A DNA stretch of 64,000 nt from Leptofilum sp965223525 (GTDB taxonomy: Bacteria; Chloroflexota; Anaerolineae; Promineifilales; Promineifilaceae). Positions 1-7,815 of the stretch are shown here, in pieces. The notes below the pieces were generated by a model. That model did no database searches. It saw nothing but the letters and a program-made list of their open reading frames with translations, and was not told the DNA's origin. The stretch lies in assembly GCF_965223525.1 (NCBI RefSeq), contig NZ_CBDCWX010000005.1, positions 372,001 through 436,000 on the forward strand. The letters run 5' to 3'. The position numbers were made by a program, and so were the translations under genes. Position 1 is the stretch's first letter, and each line of letters opens with the position of its first letter.

Positions 1-195
1 TTTTGGTAGCTTGGCAACGGCCGCTGCAATAAGTGCCAACAGCGAAGCCAGCAGCAAAGCCAAACCAAAGAAAACATGGGCATCGGGCGTACTCACCACA
101 CCGGCGTGCCAAATTCCGGCAAAGAACATCTGGGCAAAAACCCCTAGGCTAATAAAAGCGGTTAAACCTTTGTGAACAATTGCGAAAGTTTTCAT
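1..195 (-). CDS. small multi-pass membrane protein, N-terminal part (DUF6220-like)
   Basis: The gene runs off the left edge; only the first 65 codons are present. It starts at ATG 195, with a GGAGG box at 206-210, ten bases upstream. The protein opens MKTFAIVHKG and has two hydrophobic segments (about residues 10-30 and 42-62), the second after a conserved-looking AHxFFGL stretch. This resembles the short four-helix membrane proteins grouped as DUF6220; that name is pattern recognition only. It lies on the same strand as the two small genes to its right and may be co-transcribed with them. Confidence 0.6.
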   Translation of the reverse strand, partial: MKTFAIVHKGLTAFISLGVFAQMFFAGIWHAGVVSTPDAHVFFGLALLLASLLALIAAAVAKLPK

Positions 196-284
196 GATAA
201 TTTTTCCTCCAAGTTTTGAATGATTTTTACGTTTCTGAAATTAAAATCTGCGCGTGACAACAACGTGACGCACAACTGCTTTCT

Positions 285-500
285 TTATAGATGGGTTTCG
301 GCTTCAGCAGGGTGAGGCTGTTGTTCTGATGCTTGCACCGATTCACCCGTTTTGTCTTCCAGCAGAGCAACCAAATCTGCCAGCGTGGCAAAACCGAGCC
401 GTTCACCACTGTTGGGGTTTTCTAGCAAACCGCGCCAAGAGCCGTCTTGCTTTTCACGCCAGAGCCGCAGCAGGTAAGCCATGTATTCGCGTTTTGCCAT
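285..500 (-). CDS. small conserved hypothetical protein (YLLRLWRE type)
   Basis: This is a 71-residue soluble protein. Two adjacent ATGs (503 and 500) exist; the second has the better spacing (7 bases) from an AGGGG box. The N-terminus carries YMAYLLRLWREK followed by SWRGLLENP, GERLGF and an L-x-x-L-V-A-L-L-E helix, a pattern I associate with very common small Chloroflexota/cyanobacterial proteins of unknown function. The C-terminal 20 residues are polar and probably disordered. It lies between two membrane-protein genes on the same strand, about 50 bases from the next one. Confidence 0.65.
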   Translation of the reverse strand: MAKREYMAYLLRLWREKQDGSWRGLLENPNSGERLGFATLADLVALLEDKTGESVQASEQQPHPAEAETHL

Positions 501-550
501 CATAATTCCCCTTGCTTGATTTTTGGGTTCTCAGCTCACCAGATTTGTTG

Positions 551-1264
551 TCATTTGTTTGGTGTACCGCGTAGCAACACAATCCCGGTAGCTATCATCC
601 AACCCATCCCAACGGGCAAAATGAGGAAGCCAAATGCCCCCATACCGGCCACATAATGGACTGCAACTGAGAACAGCCCAACCAAACCAGATAGATAACC
701 CCATCGGATCAGCCAAACTGGCATCCAACTGCTACGGTTTGCCAGGGTGATGAAAAGGGGACCAGCCCCGAGGATGAGTGCCGTAGCCAGATCGTCGGCG
801 CGTGTACCAACCCAGCCCAAGACATTGCCAATAGCTACGGCCGTTTCCGATGTATCCCCCGCCAACTGCACAACGAGCGAAAGCATGGCAATATACGAAA
901 CAATAACCAAAGGAACGGCTACCTGATAGCAAACCTGCGCTGCCTGGCTGAATCCGAGCCGCTGTTGGCTGAGCCCAGCCAACACATTCCCCGCCACGCC
1001 CAAAATGAGTACGCCGATTATCCAGATGCTGAGATTGGCCACGAGCTGCCCCTTTACGCCAGCAACGGCCGCTAGATATCCAGCCATGTCGCCACTGTCT
1101 AGGGCTGCCCACAAATCTGTGCCGCTTGTACCCCATAGCGCAGCGCCAATGATCATGGTGATACAGCCGCCAATCGCCGTATAGCCAGCCAGCCGCGCCG
1201 CAGGTCGCGTCACCCTATGCTCTTTAACGAAACCTTTTTGTATTTCTGTTTGTGTCACTTGCAT
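551..1264 (-). CDS. hypothetical six-helix integral membrane protein
   Basis: The protein has 237 residues. ATG 1264 is chosen over the in-frame start 21 bases upstream because AAGGAG lies 8 bases before it. After a charged N-terminus (about 28 residues, KEHRVTRPAARLAGY) there are roughly six hydrophobic segments, and a long extracytoplasmic loop near residues 45-65 rich in small and acidic residues. The layout recalls DUF4386-type membrane proteins, but I cannot place it firmly. It is divergent from the SARP-like regulator at 1450, so the 1265-1449 spacer probably holds promoters for both, and the regulator may control it (inference). Confidence 0.65.
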   Translation of the reverse strand: MQVTQTEIQKGFVKEHRVTRPAARLAGYTAIGGCITMIIGAALWGTSGTDLWAALDSGDMAGYLAAVAGVKGQLVANLSIWIIGVLILGVAGNVLAGLSQQRLGFSQAAQVCYQVAVPLVIVSYIAMLSLVVQLAGDTSETAVAIGNVLGWVGTRADDLATALILGAGPLFITLANRSSWMPVWLIRWGYLSGLVGLFSVAVHYVAGMGAFGFLILPVGMGWMIATGIVLLRGTPNK

Positions 1265-1341
1265 TGTGTATGCTCCTTTTGTCACGAATCGTTACAAACT
1301 GTTTGCCTGATGGGTCGGCCCGTTTCATTTGTGGAACCGTC

Positions 1342-1350
1342 TGTTATAAT
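1342..1350 (+). promoter_or_regulatory. extended -10 promoter for the SARP-like regulator
   Basis: TGTTATAAT is a perfect TATAAT with an extended -10 TG. It lies 100 bases before the regulator's ATG on the + strand. No good -35 hexamer is placed 17 bases upstream, which is tolerated by extended -10 promoters. Assignment is by sequence only. Confidence 0.4.
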
Positions 1351-1449
1351 GAAACCGCTTTGCATCCGATGGCTTGTTGAATCAATTGTTGGTAGTTTAA
1401 AAAGCCACCCTTTAGGAATCCTTTATTTTTCTTTTAACTGAAAATAAAT

Positions 1450-4400
1450 ATGCCTAGATTGACAATCTCATTGCTAGGGGGAGTGAAAATTGCGTTAGAC
1501 GGTACGGCCGTATCCAACTTCGCTTCTCGCAAGGCCGATGCACTTTTTATTTACCTCGCCTGTAACCCACGTCCGCACCCCCGCGAAACATTAGCAACCC
1601 TCTTCTGGCCCAACAACGACCAAACTCGCGCCCTGGCCAATCTCAGCGTCATTCTCTCTAGCCTGCGGAAGCAGGTAGACGATTTTTTGCTCACCGACCG
1701 GCACATGGTTTCTTTCAACACCGAAGCAACATTTTGGCTAGATGTGGTGTCATTTGAGCAGGCGATTGCAGCTACCCAGAAGCAGCAGGCAGACAAAATC
1801 AGCCGAACCATTGCCGCGCAGTTGCAAACGGCCGTCTCCCATTACAAAGGCGACTTCCTGGCAGGGTTCAACGTGCGTGGCGTGCCAGAGTTTGAGGCGT
1901 GGGTGCTGCTGGAGCAAGAACGCCTGCGCCAAATGATGCTCGATGCCCTGGCTAATTTAGTCAGCTTTCACCAACAACGCAGCCAATTTTCTGAAGGCAT
2001 CCAGGTTGCCCAACAACTCCTCGCGCTTGATCCCCTACAAGAAGAGATTCATCGCCAGCTTATGCGGCTCTACGCCCTCGACAACCAACGCCCCGCCGCC
2101 CTGGCGCAATATGACCAATGCACCGCCATTTTGGCTGAGGAGCTAGGCGTCGAACCGGATGAGGAAACGAAGCAGCTCTTTGAAGAGATCCGAGATGACA
2201 AGGTGACGAACCAAGAAAATGTCACCCAAGCTGCCGCAGGCAGCACACCCACGCACAATCTCCCCACCCCAACCACTAAATTTATTGGTCGCGAAAACGA
2301 ATTGGCGCACATTGAGAACTGGTTGGCGGAGCCAAACGACCGTCTGCTCACCATCATTGGGCCAGGCGGCATGGGTAAAACGCGGCTGGCGCAGGAAGCG
2401 GCCCGTGGGCAAGTGAATCAATTTGCTGATGGCGTGTGGATGGTATCGTTGGTGCCACAGACAAATTTTAGTGAGATGATAACGGCCGTTTCCGAAACCA
2501 TTGGTCTTACCCTATCCGGCCAAGAAGCCATTGCCACCCAGCTCCACAACCATCTCAAACCCGTCGAAATGCTGCTCATTCTCGACAATTTGGAACATTT
2601 GCTAAGCACAGAGCTGCACAATTTCCTCATCCAGCTCACGCACGATGCGCCCGAACTACGTATCATCACCACCAGTCGTGAACGGCTAAACCTGCAAGCC
2701 GAGCGGCTGCTTACTTTAGGTGGGCTACCATTTCCAACAATCGGTGAACGGTTATCGGATAACGGATTACGGCTCACCGATTACCCAGGAATTCAACTCT
2801 TTTCAAACCGAGTCCAACGGATTCGTGCCGGGTTTGAGCTGGAGAAGGAGGAAACGGCCGTAATCCAACTGTGTCAACTCGTTGGTGGGCTACCGCTGGC
2901 GCTGGAATTAGCTGCAACATGGATTCGCGTTTTATCGGTAAACGAAATTGTGGCTGAAATTAAGCGGGAACTGAGTGCGCTGGCGACCACGCTGCGCGAT
3001 GTGCCAGAACGCCACCGCAGCCTGCACGCCGTCATTGAATCTTCCTGGCAAATGTTGTCTACAGATGAGCAAACATTGTTCCGCAAACTGGCCGTTTTCC
3101 GAGGTGGGTTAACGCGAACCGCCGCCCAACAAATCGCAAAGGCAACATTGCCGCAATTAATGAACTTAGTCGATCGCTCCTTTCTGCGGCTCGATGACGA
3201 TCAGCGGTTTCGCCGTCACCCGCTCATGCTGCAATTTGCCCAAGAAAAGCTCGCCAGCCAACCAGGTGAGCAGCTGCAAACAGAAGCAATGCATGCCAGC
3301 TATTTTGCGAAGTTTGTCCATTCCCGTGAATCAACTTTAGCGGGTGAAGACACGCAGCAAGCGCTAGATGAGATCAACACAGAGCTAGAAAATATTCGCG
3401 CAGCCTGGCAGTGGTCCTTGCAGCAGATGAATGCACCATTACTCAATCAAGTCATCGAAAGCATTAGCCGCTTTTTTACAGATCGCAGTCGGTATTTAGA
3501 AGGGGCAGATTTATTTGAGAGTGCATTGCTGGCAATTGAGGAATGGGAGGAAACGGCCGTTTCTGAACAACTCATCGCCAAAATGCAGGTTGAACTCGGT
3601 TTTTACCTCTACCAAACTGGCCAATACGCCAAAGCGGAAAAAGTGCTGCTTGAGGCCAACACATCAACACAAAAACTTGGTCTGAACACAGCCCGTCTCA
3701 ATTGCTTAAAACATTTAGGCGATGTAATTGCCGATCAAGGGGAGCGGGATCGCGCCCGAACAATTTTGGAAGAAGCGTTGCAACTGTGTCGCAAAACTGA
3801 AGCTGACGATGAAATTGTGGAAATGACCATCTTAAACACCTTGGGCAACCTGGAAGTTTCGGCAGGAAATTATGACACGGCCCAACATCATTTTGATCAG
3901 GCAATGGACATTGCCAAAGCATTAAACCATACGCTGCGCATTGCCATTTTGCACAACAACATTGCCATCATTGCCAACCGGCAAGACAATTTCGAAGAGG
4001 CGTTGCACCAATACCAATTGGCGCGTAACAAATTCGTCGAAAACAATCACGCCTGGGGTATCGCAGCCACAACCCACAACATTGGCATGATCTACGCAGA
4101 CCTAGAAAGATATGAAGAAGCACTAGCAACAATTCAGGAAGCATACGCCGCCCATGAAAAAATCGGGCATCGGCGCGGCATGGTCGGGGGGCTTTCTTTC
4201 ATGGGGACAATTCAGTTCAAATTAGGAAAACGACGCGAGGCGGGACGTAACTATTACGAATCGCTGAAAATGGCGCAAGAGGTGGGTGTTGCTTGGTCAG
4301 CCGTTGCCACCCTGGTTGATGTTGCCGAATTAGAGATGAGTTACGGCCGTTTTGAGAAAGCGGCGGAGCTGGTTGCGTTTGCTATTCAGCAAGAGACGGC

Positions 4401-4539
4401 CGAGGCAGTCACATTGGAAAAGGGGCAGGGGTTGCTTGAGGAGCTAAAAGCAGAACTTCCTTATGCCTGGTTGGAGGGGATGGAAACGGCCGTTGCCGAT
4501 CTAACTCTAGATGACATCATCGCAAAACTAACAAATTAG
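1450..4539 (+). CDS. SARP/BTAD-type transcriptional regulator with NB-ARC ATPase and TPR domains
   Basis: This is a 1029-residue AfsR-like signal-integrating regulator. Residues 1-95 form an OmpR-type winged helix (LLGGVKIALDG; SRKADALFIYLA; LFWPNN). Residues about 100-245 are the bacterial transcriptional activation domain, ending EELGVEPDEET. A STAND ATPase follows: P-loop GPGGMGKTRLA near 303-311, LLILDNLEHL near 375, TTSRERL, and GGLPLALELAATW. From about 640 to 1000 there are TPR repeats. There is no LuxR-type C-terminal domain. The ACGGCCGT motif is written into this gene seven times, giving TAV or YGR. Its targets are unknown; the divergent membrane-protein gene is the obvious candidate. 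Confidence 0.9.
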   Translation: MPRLTISLLGGVKIALDGTAVSNFASRKADALFIYLACNPRPHPRETLATLFWPNNDQTRALANLSVILSSLRKQVDDFLLTDRHMVSFNTEATFWLDVVSFEQAIAATQKQQADKISRTIAAQLQTAVSHYKGDFLAGFNVRGVPEFEAWVLLEQERLRQMMLDALANLVSFHQQRSQFSEGIQVAQQLLALDPLQEEIHRQLMRLYALDNQRPAALAQYDQCTAILAEELGVEPDEETKQLFEEIRDDKVTNQENVTQAAAGSTPTHNLPTPTTKFIGRENELAHIENWLAEPNDRLLTIIGPGGMGKTRLAQEAARGQVNQFADGVWMVSLVPQTNFSEMITAVSETIGLTLSGQEAIATQLHNHLKPVEMLLILDNLEHLLSTELHNFLIQLTHDAPELRIITTSRERLNLQAERLLTLGGLPFPTIGERLSDNGLRLTDYPGIQLFSNRVQRIRAGFELEKEETAVIQLCQLVGGLPLALELAATWIRVLSVNEIVAEIKRELSALATTLRDVPERHRSLHAVIESSWQMLSTDEQTLFRKLAVFRGGLTRTAAQQIAKATLPQLMNLVDRSFLRLDDDQRFRRHPLMLQFAQEKLASQPGEQLQTEAMHASYFAKFVHSRESTLAGEDTQQALDEINTELENIRAAWQWSLQQMNAPLLNQVIESISRFFTDRSRYLEGADLFESALLAIEEWEETAVSEQLIAKMQVELGFYLYQTGQYAKAEKVLLEANTSTQKLGLNTARLNCLKHLGDVIADQGERDRARTILEEALQLCRKTEADDEIVEMTILNTLGNLEVSAGNYDTAQHHFDQAMDIAKALNHTLRIAILHNNIAIIANRQDNFEEALHQYQLARNKFVENNHAWGIAATTHNIGMIYADLERYEEALATIQEAYAAHEKIGHRRGMVGGLSFMGTIQFKLGKRREAGRNYYESLKMAQEVGVAWSAVATLVDVAELEMSYGRFEKAAELVAFAIQQETAEAVTLEKGQGLLEELKAELPYAWLEGMETAVADLTLDDIIAKLTN

Positions 4540-4562
4540 GACTTCGCAATTATTTGATTACT

Positions 4563-4646
4563 TGCCGCGAATTTCCACAAATTTTTACAAGAATTCGCGT
4601 CAATTCGCGAAATTCGTGGCAAAAAACTATTTTCTGCGTAAGCCCT
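4563..4646. repeat. dispersed GCCGCGAATTTC inverted repeat, copy 1
   Basis: Left arm TGCCGCGAATTTCCAC and right arm near AAATTCGTGGCA can pair, enclosing further copies of the AATTCGCG word. After the right arm comes AAAAAA and a tail ending TAAGCCCT. A second copy with the same tail lies at 59204-59285. It sits between convergent genes and could act as a terminator in either direction. Confidence 0.65.
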
Positions 4647-4662
4647 GTAAATAAAGGTGCAA

Positions 4663-5472
4663 TTAACCAAACAAGCGCCCCAACAGGCCCCCATCCGACT
4701 TTTTCTCCTTAATTCTTGCTTCCATTTGCCGCGCAGCGGGGAAATCTTTCAGCCGCAACGTTTGCTGGTTGCATTTGTCTGCCTCATCCACATCCTCCAA
4801 CTGCCAGTGAACAATGCTCAATTTGTGCCAAATGAGCGGATTGCTATTGTCAAAATGGAGTGCTTCCCGATAAGCGACTTTGGCTTCTTCCCACATCTTT
4901 TGGTCATAATAAAAATCGGCTAGCTGACGGCGCATGGCTAACCTCTGCGGCACCGTAGAAGCAACATCGGCCGTTTTGCCAAACCATTCAACCGTTTTTT
5001 CCAAATCATCCATCGCTTGCCAATAGTCCACCTCAATGCGGTAGAGATAGTAATCGGCGTGGCTCAAATCGTGCAGGTAATCTAAAACGAGGCGAGCGTC
5101 TTCAAGACGGCCGTTATGCACATAAAGCAGCGGCTCCAGCATATTGATTTCAACCACATCTGGCTCTAAATCTTGTGCCTTATCCAGCCACGCTTTGGCC
5201 GCTGCCAAACCATCCGGCGTATAGTTGCCATCTTTTTCCTGCGAGGCAGCGATCACTGTGTAAGCCGTGCCCGCATACGCATACGGCCGTGAGCCACCCG
5301 TGACAAATGTTTTCAAAGCGGCCGTAAGCTGGTTGGGATTTCCGCCATAAGCATCCACTTTTTCCAGGCCAACCAAAAAAGATTGCCGCCCCTGTTCCGT
5401 GGCCGCCTCCGTCGCTGGCCAATTTATTTTATCTAACAGCGGGATGAGCTTGGCAATAATTTGTTGACCCAT
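4663..5472 (-). CDS. TPR-repeat protein
   Basis: A 269-residue soluble helical protein. ATG 5472 is preferred: AAGGA lies 6 bases upstream, and an in-frame TTG two codons earlier leaves too little room. Two or three TPR-like helical pairs are visible in the C-terminal half (for example AKVAYREALHFDNSNPLIW). The C-terminus is basic (EARIKEKK) and ends GLLGRLFG, possibly an amphipathic anchor. No enzyme motif is present. It is followed by a convergent SARP-like regulator and preceded by the groEL terminator, so it is transcribed on its own. Confidence 0.7.
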   Translation of the reverse strand: MGQQIIAKLIPLLDKINWPATEAATEQGRQSFLVGLEKVDAYGGNPNQLTAALKTFVTGGSRPYAYAGTAYTVIAASQEKDGNYTPDGLAAAKAWLDKAQDLEPDVVEINMLEPLLYVHNGRLEDARLVLDYLHDLSHADYYLYRIEVDYWQAMDDLEKTVEWFGKTADVASTVPQRLAMRRQLADFYYDQKMWEEAKVAYREALHFDNSNPLIWHKLSIVHWQLEDVDEADKCNQQTLRLKDFPAARQMEARIKEKKSDGGLLGRLFG

Positions 5473-5574
5473 ATGCAATCCTTTTCTTGGGATAGTTCGG
5501 AACCCTATTCTTTGCCGAAAAATCTACTATTTGACAACCACAGCTTAGTGTAACTGTCCGCTACCAAAAAGAAA

Positions 5575-5609
5575 AGCCCTCCTCAGTGAAAATTGAGGAA
5601 GGCTTTTTT
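5575..5609 (-). terminator. rho-independent terminator after groEL (bidirectional shape)
   Basis: AGCC/TCCTCA pairs with TGAGGA/GGCT around one C-A mismatch and an 8-base loop. The stem has a T-run on each side when read in each direction. On the minus strand it follows groEL by about 80 bases and precedes the TPR gene. Confidence 0.75.
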
Positions 5610-5620
5610 AGTAATTGGTA

Positions 5621-5690
5621 TTCAGTTTTCAGTAATCAGTTTTCAGAAGTTTCCTACTGATTACTGTTTACTGACCCACTGATAACTGAT
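5621..5690. repeat. dispersed TAATCAGT/TTTACTG tract at the groEL 3' end
   Basis: The tract is made of short words such as TTCAGTAATCAG, GATTACTG and TTTACTGA. It abuts the groEL stop codon. Similar tracts lie at 9163, 39232, 46709, 49146 and 50672. Confidence 0.7.
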
Positions 5691-7340
5691 TTAGAATCCC
5701 ATACCGCCGCCGGGCATACCGCCGCCAGCAGGTGGCATTGGCATTTCCTCTTCTGGCAGGTCAGTAATGAGTGCTTCGGTGGTTAGCACCATAGAAGCGA
5801 TGGAGGCCGCATTTTCCAAAGCACCACGGGTTACCTTGGCCGGGTCAATGATGCCAGCTTTTACCATGTCAATGTATTCGCCGCTCATCACGTTGTAGCC
5901 AATGCTGGTGTTGCCAGCTTTTTCCTGTGCCTGACGCACGTTCTGGATAACCACGTCGCCGTTCTGGCCAGCATTTTCAGCGATTTTACGCATGGGAGCT
6001 TCTAAAGCGCGTTGCAAAATGCCAACACCCGTCATCTGGTCGCCATCGGGCAAGGATACGCTATCCAAAGCGGGCAGTGCGTTCAGCAATGCCACGCCAC
6101 CACCAGGTACGATGCCTTCTTCTACGGCTGCACGGGTGGCGCTCAGGGCATCCTCAACGCGGTGCTTCTTCTCTTTCAGCTCAACCTCGGTAGCCGCGCC
6201 TACACGGATGATAGCCACGCCACCAGCCAGCTTGGCCAGACGTTCCTGCAATTTTTCGCGGTCATAATCAGACGTGCTGCGGTCAATTTCTACTTTGATC
6301 TGCTCAACACGACCTTTGATCTGGGCTTCTTCACCACTGCCATCTACGATGGTGGTGTCATCTTTGGAGGAAACGATCTTGGCAGCGCGACCCAAGTCAC
6401 TCAACTGAACGCTATCCAGCTTGCGGCCCATCTCTTCGGTGATAACCTGACCACCAGTGAGCACAGCAATGTCCTGCAACATAGCTTTACGACGGTCGCC
6501 AAAGCCGGGGGCTTTAATAGCCAGCGCATTGATCATGCCACGCAATTTGTTCAAGACCAGGGTAGCTAACGCTTCGCCATCTACATCTTCGGCGATGATA
6601 ACCAGGTTTTTCTTACCAGTCTGTACCAGTTTTTCCAGGATTGGAATGATGTCTTGGGCAGAGCTAATTTTCTTGTCGTGGATGAGGATGTGAGCATCTT
6701 CAATCACGGCTTCCATGCTGTCAGAATCGGTGACGAAGTAAGGACTAATGTAGCCACGATCAAAGTTCATCCCTTCAACGTAATCAGTTTCAAATTCAAG
6801 AGAGCGAGATTCTTCTACGGTGATAACGCCGTCTTTGCCCACCTTGTCCATCACGTCGGCAATCAGTTCACCAATGCTGGTGTCCTGTGCGGAAATGGAA
6901 GCAACGGAGGCGATTTCAGCTTTGTCATCAATGGAGATTGCCATGCTGCGAATTTTGTCGGCGAGAGCGGCCGTTCCAGCCTCGATGCCGCGCTTCAGGA
7001 GCATGGGGTTGGCCCCAGCAGCAATGTTTTTCAACCCTTCGTTAACAATGTTTTGGGCTAAAACGGTGGCGGTGGTGGTGCCGTCACCAGCGATGTCGTT
7101 GGTTTTGGTGGCTGCTTCTTTGAGCAGTTGAGCACCCATATTTTCATAGGGGTCTTCCAGCTCAATCTCTTTAGCAACGGTCACACCGTCATGGGTGATG
7201 GTGGGGGCGCCAAATTTCTTGTCCAAAGCCACGTTACGACCTTTGGGGCCGAGCGTGGTGGAAACGGCCGTTGCCAATGTATCAATACCTTTTTTCAGCT
7301 TGCGCCGAGCTTCTTCAGAAAATGCAAGTTGTTTCGCCAT
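5691..7340 (-). CDS. groL: chaperonin GroEL (Hsp60)
   Basis: A 549-residue 60 kDa chaperonin that refolds proteins in the GroES-capped double ring. Recognisable stretches include TLGPKGRNVALDKK, the ATP-site motif GDGTTTATVLA, EDVDGEALATL, VPGGGVALL and the C-terminal tail ending GGMPGGGMGF. The length matches the family. ATG 7340 is used (GGAG 10 bases upstream); an in-frame TTG two codons earlier sits too close to the ribosome site. It lies 17 bases downstream of groES as the second gene of a CIRCE-controlled operon. Its 3' end abuts a dispersed repeat and is followed by a hairpin terminator at 5575. Confidence 0.98.
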   Translation of the reverse strand: MAKQLAFSEEARRKLKKGIDTLATAVSTTLGPKGRNVALDKKFGAPTITHDGVTVAKEIELEDPYENMGAQLLKEAATKTNDIAGDGTTTATVLAQNIVNEGLKNIAAGANPMLLKRGIEAGTAALADKIRSMAISIDDKAEIASVASISAQDTSIGELIADVMDKVGKDGVITVEESRSLEFETDYVEGMNFDRGYISPYFVTDSDSMEAVIEDAHILIHDKKISSAQDIIPILEKLVQTGKKNLVIIAEDVDGEALATLVLNKLRGMINALAIKAPGFGDRRKAMLQDIAVLTGGQVITEEMGRKLDSVQLSDLGRAAKIVSSKDDTTIVDGSGEEAQIKGRVEQIKVEIDRSTSDYDREKLQERLAKLAGGVAIIRVGAATEVELKEKKHRVEDALSATRAAVEEGIVPGGGVALLNALPALDSVSLPDGDQMTGVGILQRALEAPMRKIAENAGQNGDVVIQNVRQAQEKAGNTSIGYNVMSGEYIDMVKAGIIDPAKVTRGALENAASIASMVLTTEALITDLPEEEMPMPPAGGGMPGGGMGF

Positions 7341-7357
7341 TTTCAATAATCTCCTTT

Positions 7358-7648
7358 TTAGCCTTCTACAATGGCCAATACGTCAGTTTCTTTGAGGATG
7401 AGCAGCTTCTTGCCATCTATTTTTACTTCAGTGCCGCCATATTTGGCATATAGCACCTTATCGCCAACCTGCACATCCATAGCAATCCGGTCGCCATCCT
7501 CATCGCGGCGGCCAGGGCCAATGGCGATAACCTCGCCTTCCTGTGGCTTTTCTTTAGCGGTTTCTGGCAACACCAGGCCAGAGGGGGTGGTTTGTTCACG
7601 CTCCATTGGTTCAACAACCAAGCGATCACCCAGTGGTTTGAGCTTCAT
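7358..7648 (-). CDS. groS: co-chaperonin GroES (Hsp10)
   Basis: A 96-residue lid of the GroEL chamber. It shows the family N-terminus KLKPLGDRLVVEP, a mobile loop near residues 17-33 with SGLVLPETAKEK, and the C-terminal KIDGKKLLILKETDVLAIV. AGGAG stands 9 bases before the ATG. It is the first gene of the groES-groEL operon; the transcript starts near 7727, inside the double-CIRCE region. Confidence 0.98.
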   Translation of the reverse strand: MKLKPLGDRLVVEPMEREQTTPSGLVLPETAKEKPQEGEVIAIGPGRRDEDGDRIAMDVQVGDKVLYAKYGGTEVKIDGKKLLILKETDVLAIVEG

Positions 7649-7693
7649 AACCTAACTCTCCTTATTTCTAAATTTTGTTTTCAAAGTGGGGGG

Positions 7694-7720
7694 CTGGCAC
7701 TCTCTCTGCTAGAGTGCCAG
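7694..7720 (-). promoter_or_regulatory. CIRCE operator 1 (HrcA site, downstream of the promoter)
   Basis: CTGGCACTC-N9-GAGTGCCAG is a perfect 9-bp inverted repeat with the canonical 9-bp spacer. It differs from consensus TTAGCACTC only in the outer bases, symmetrically in both arms. It lies just downstream of the predicted start site, where HrcA would block elongation or open-complex formation. No hrcA gene is in the window. Confidence 0.88.
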
Positions 7721-7733
7721 CAATTACGATGGC

Positions 7734-7761
7734 ATTTTAGCAGAATTTTTAGCAGTGTCAA
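7734..7761 (-). promoter_or_regulatory. groESL sigma-70-type promoter
   Basis: On the minus strand, -35 TTGACA (7756-7761) and -10 TAAAAT (7734-7739) are separated by 16 bp. The promoter is bracketed by CIRCE operators on both sides. Confidence 0.8.
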
Positions 7762-7768
7762 GGCAATT

Positions 7769-7795
7769 CTAGCACTCTTTTTCGGTGGGTGCTAA
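7769..7795 (-). promoter_or_regulatory. CIRCE operator 2 (upstream of the promoter)
   Basis: Read on the + strand, CTAGCACTC-N9-GGGTGCTAA matches the CIRCE consensus TTAGCACTC-N9-GAGTGCTAA with one change in each arm. It lies immediately upstream of the -35 box, 74 bp from operator 1 centre to centre. Confidence 0.82.
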
Positions 7796-7815
7796 ATTCT
7801 GATGAAATTCATACA

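Noticed and set aside
6012..6569. 185-codon open frame opposite groEL
   Set aside because: It is a shadow of a highly conserved gene with strong codon bias; the protein has no domain-like character and no ribosome site.
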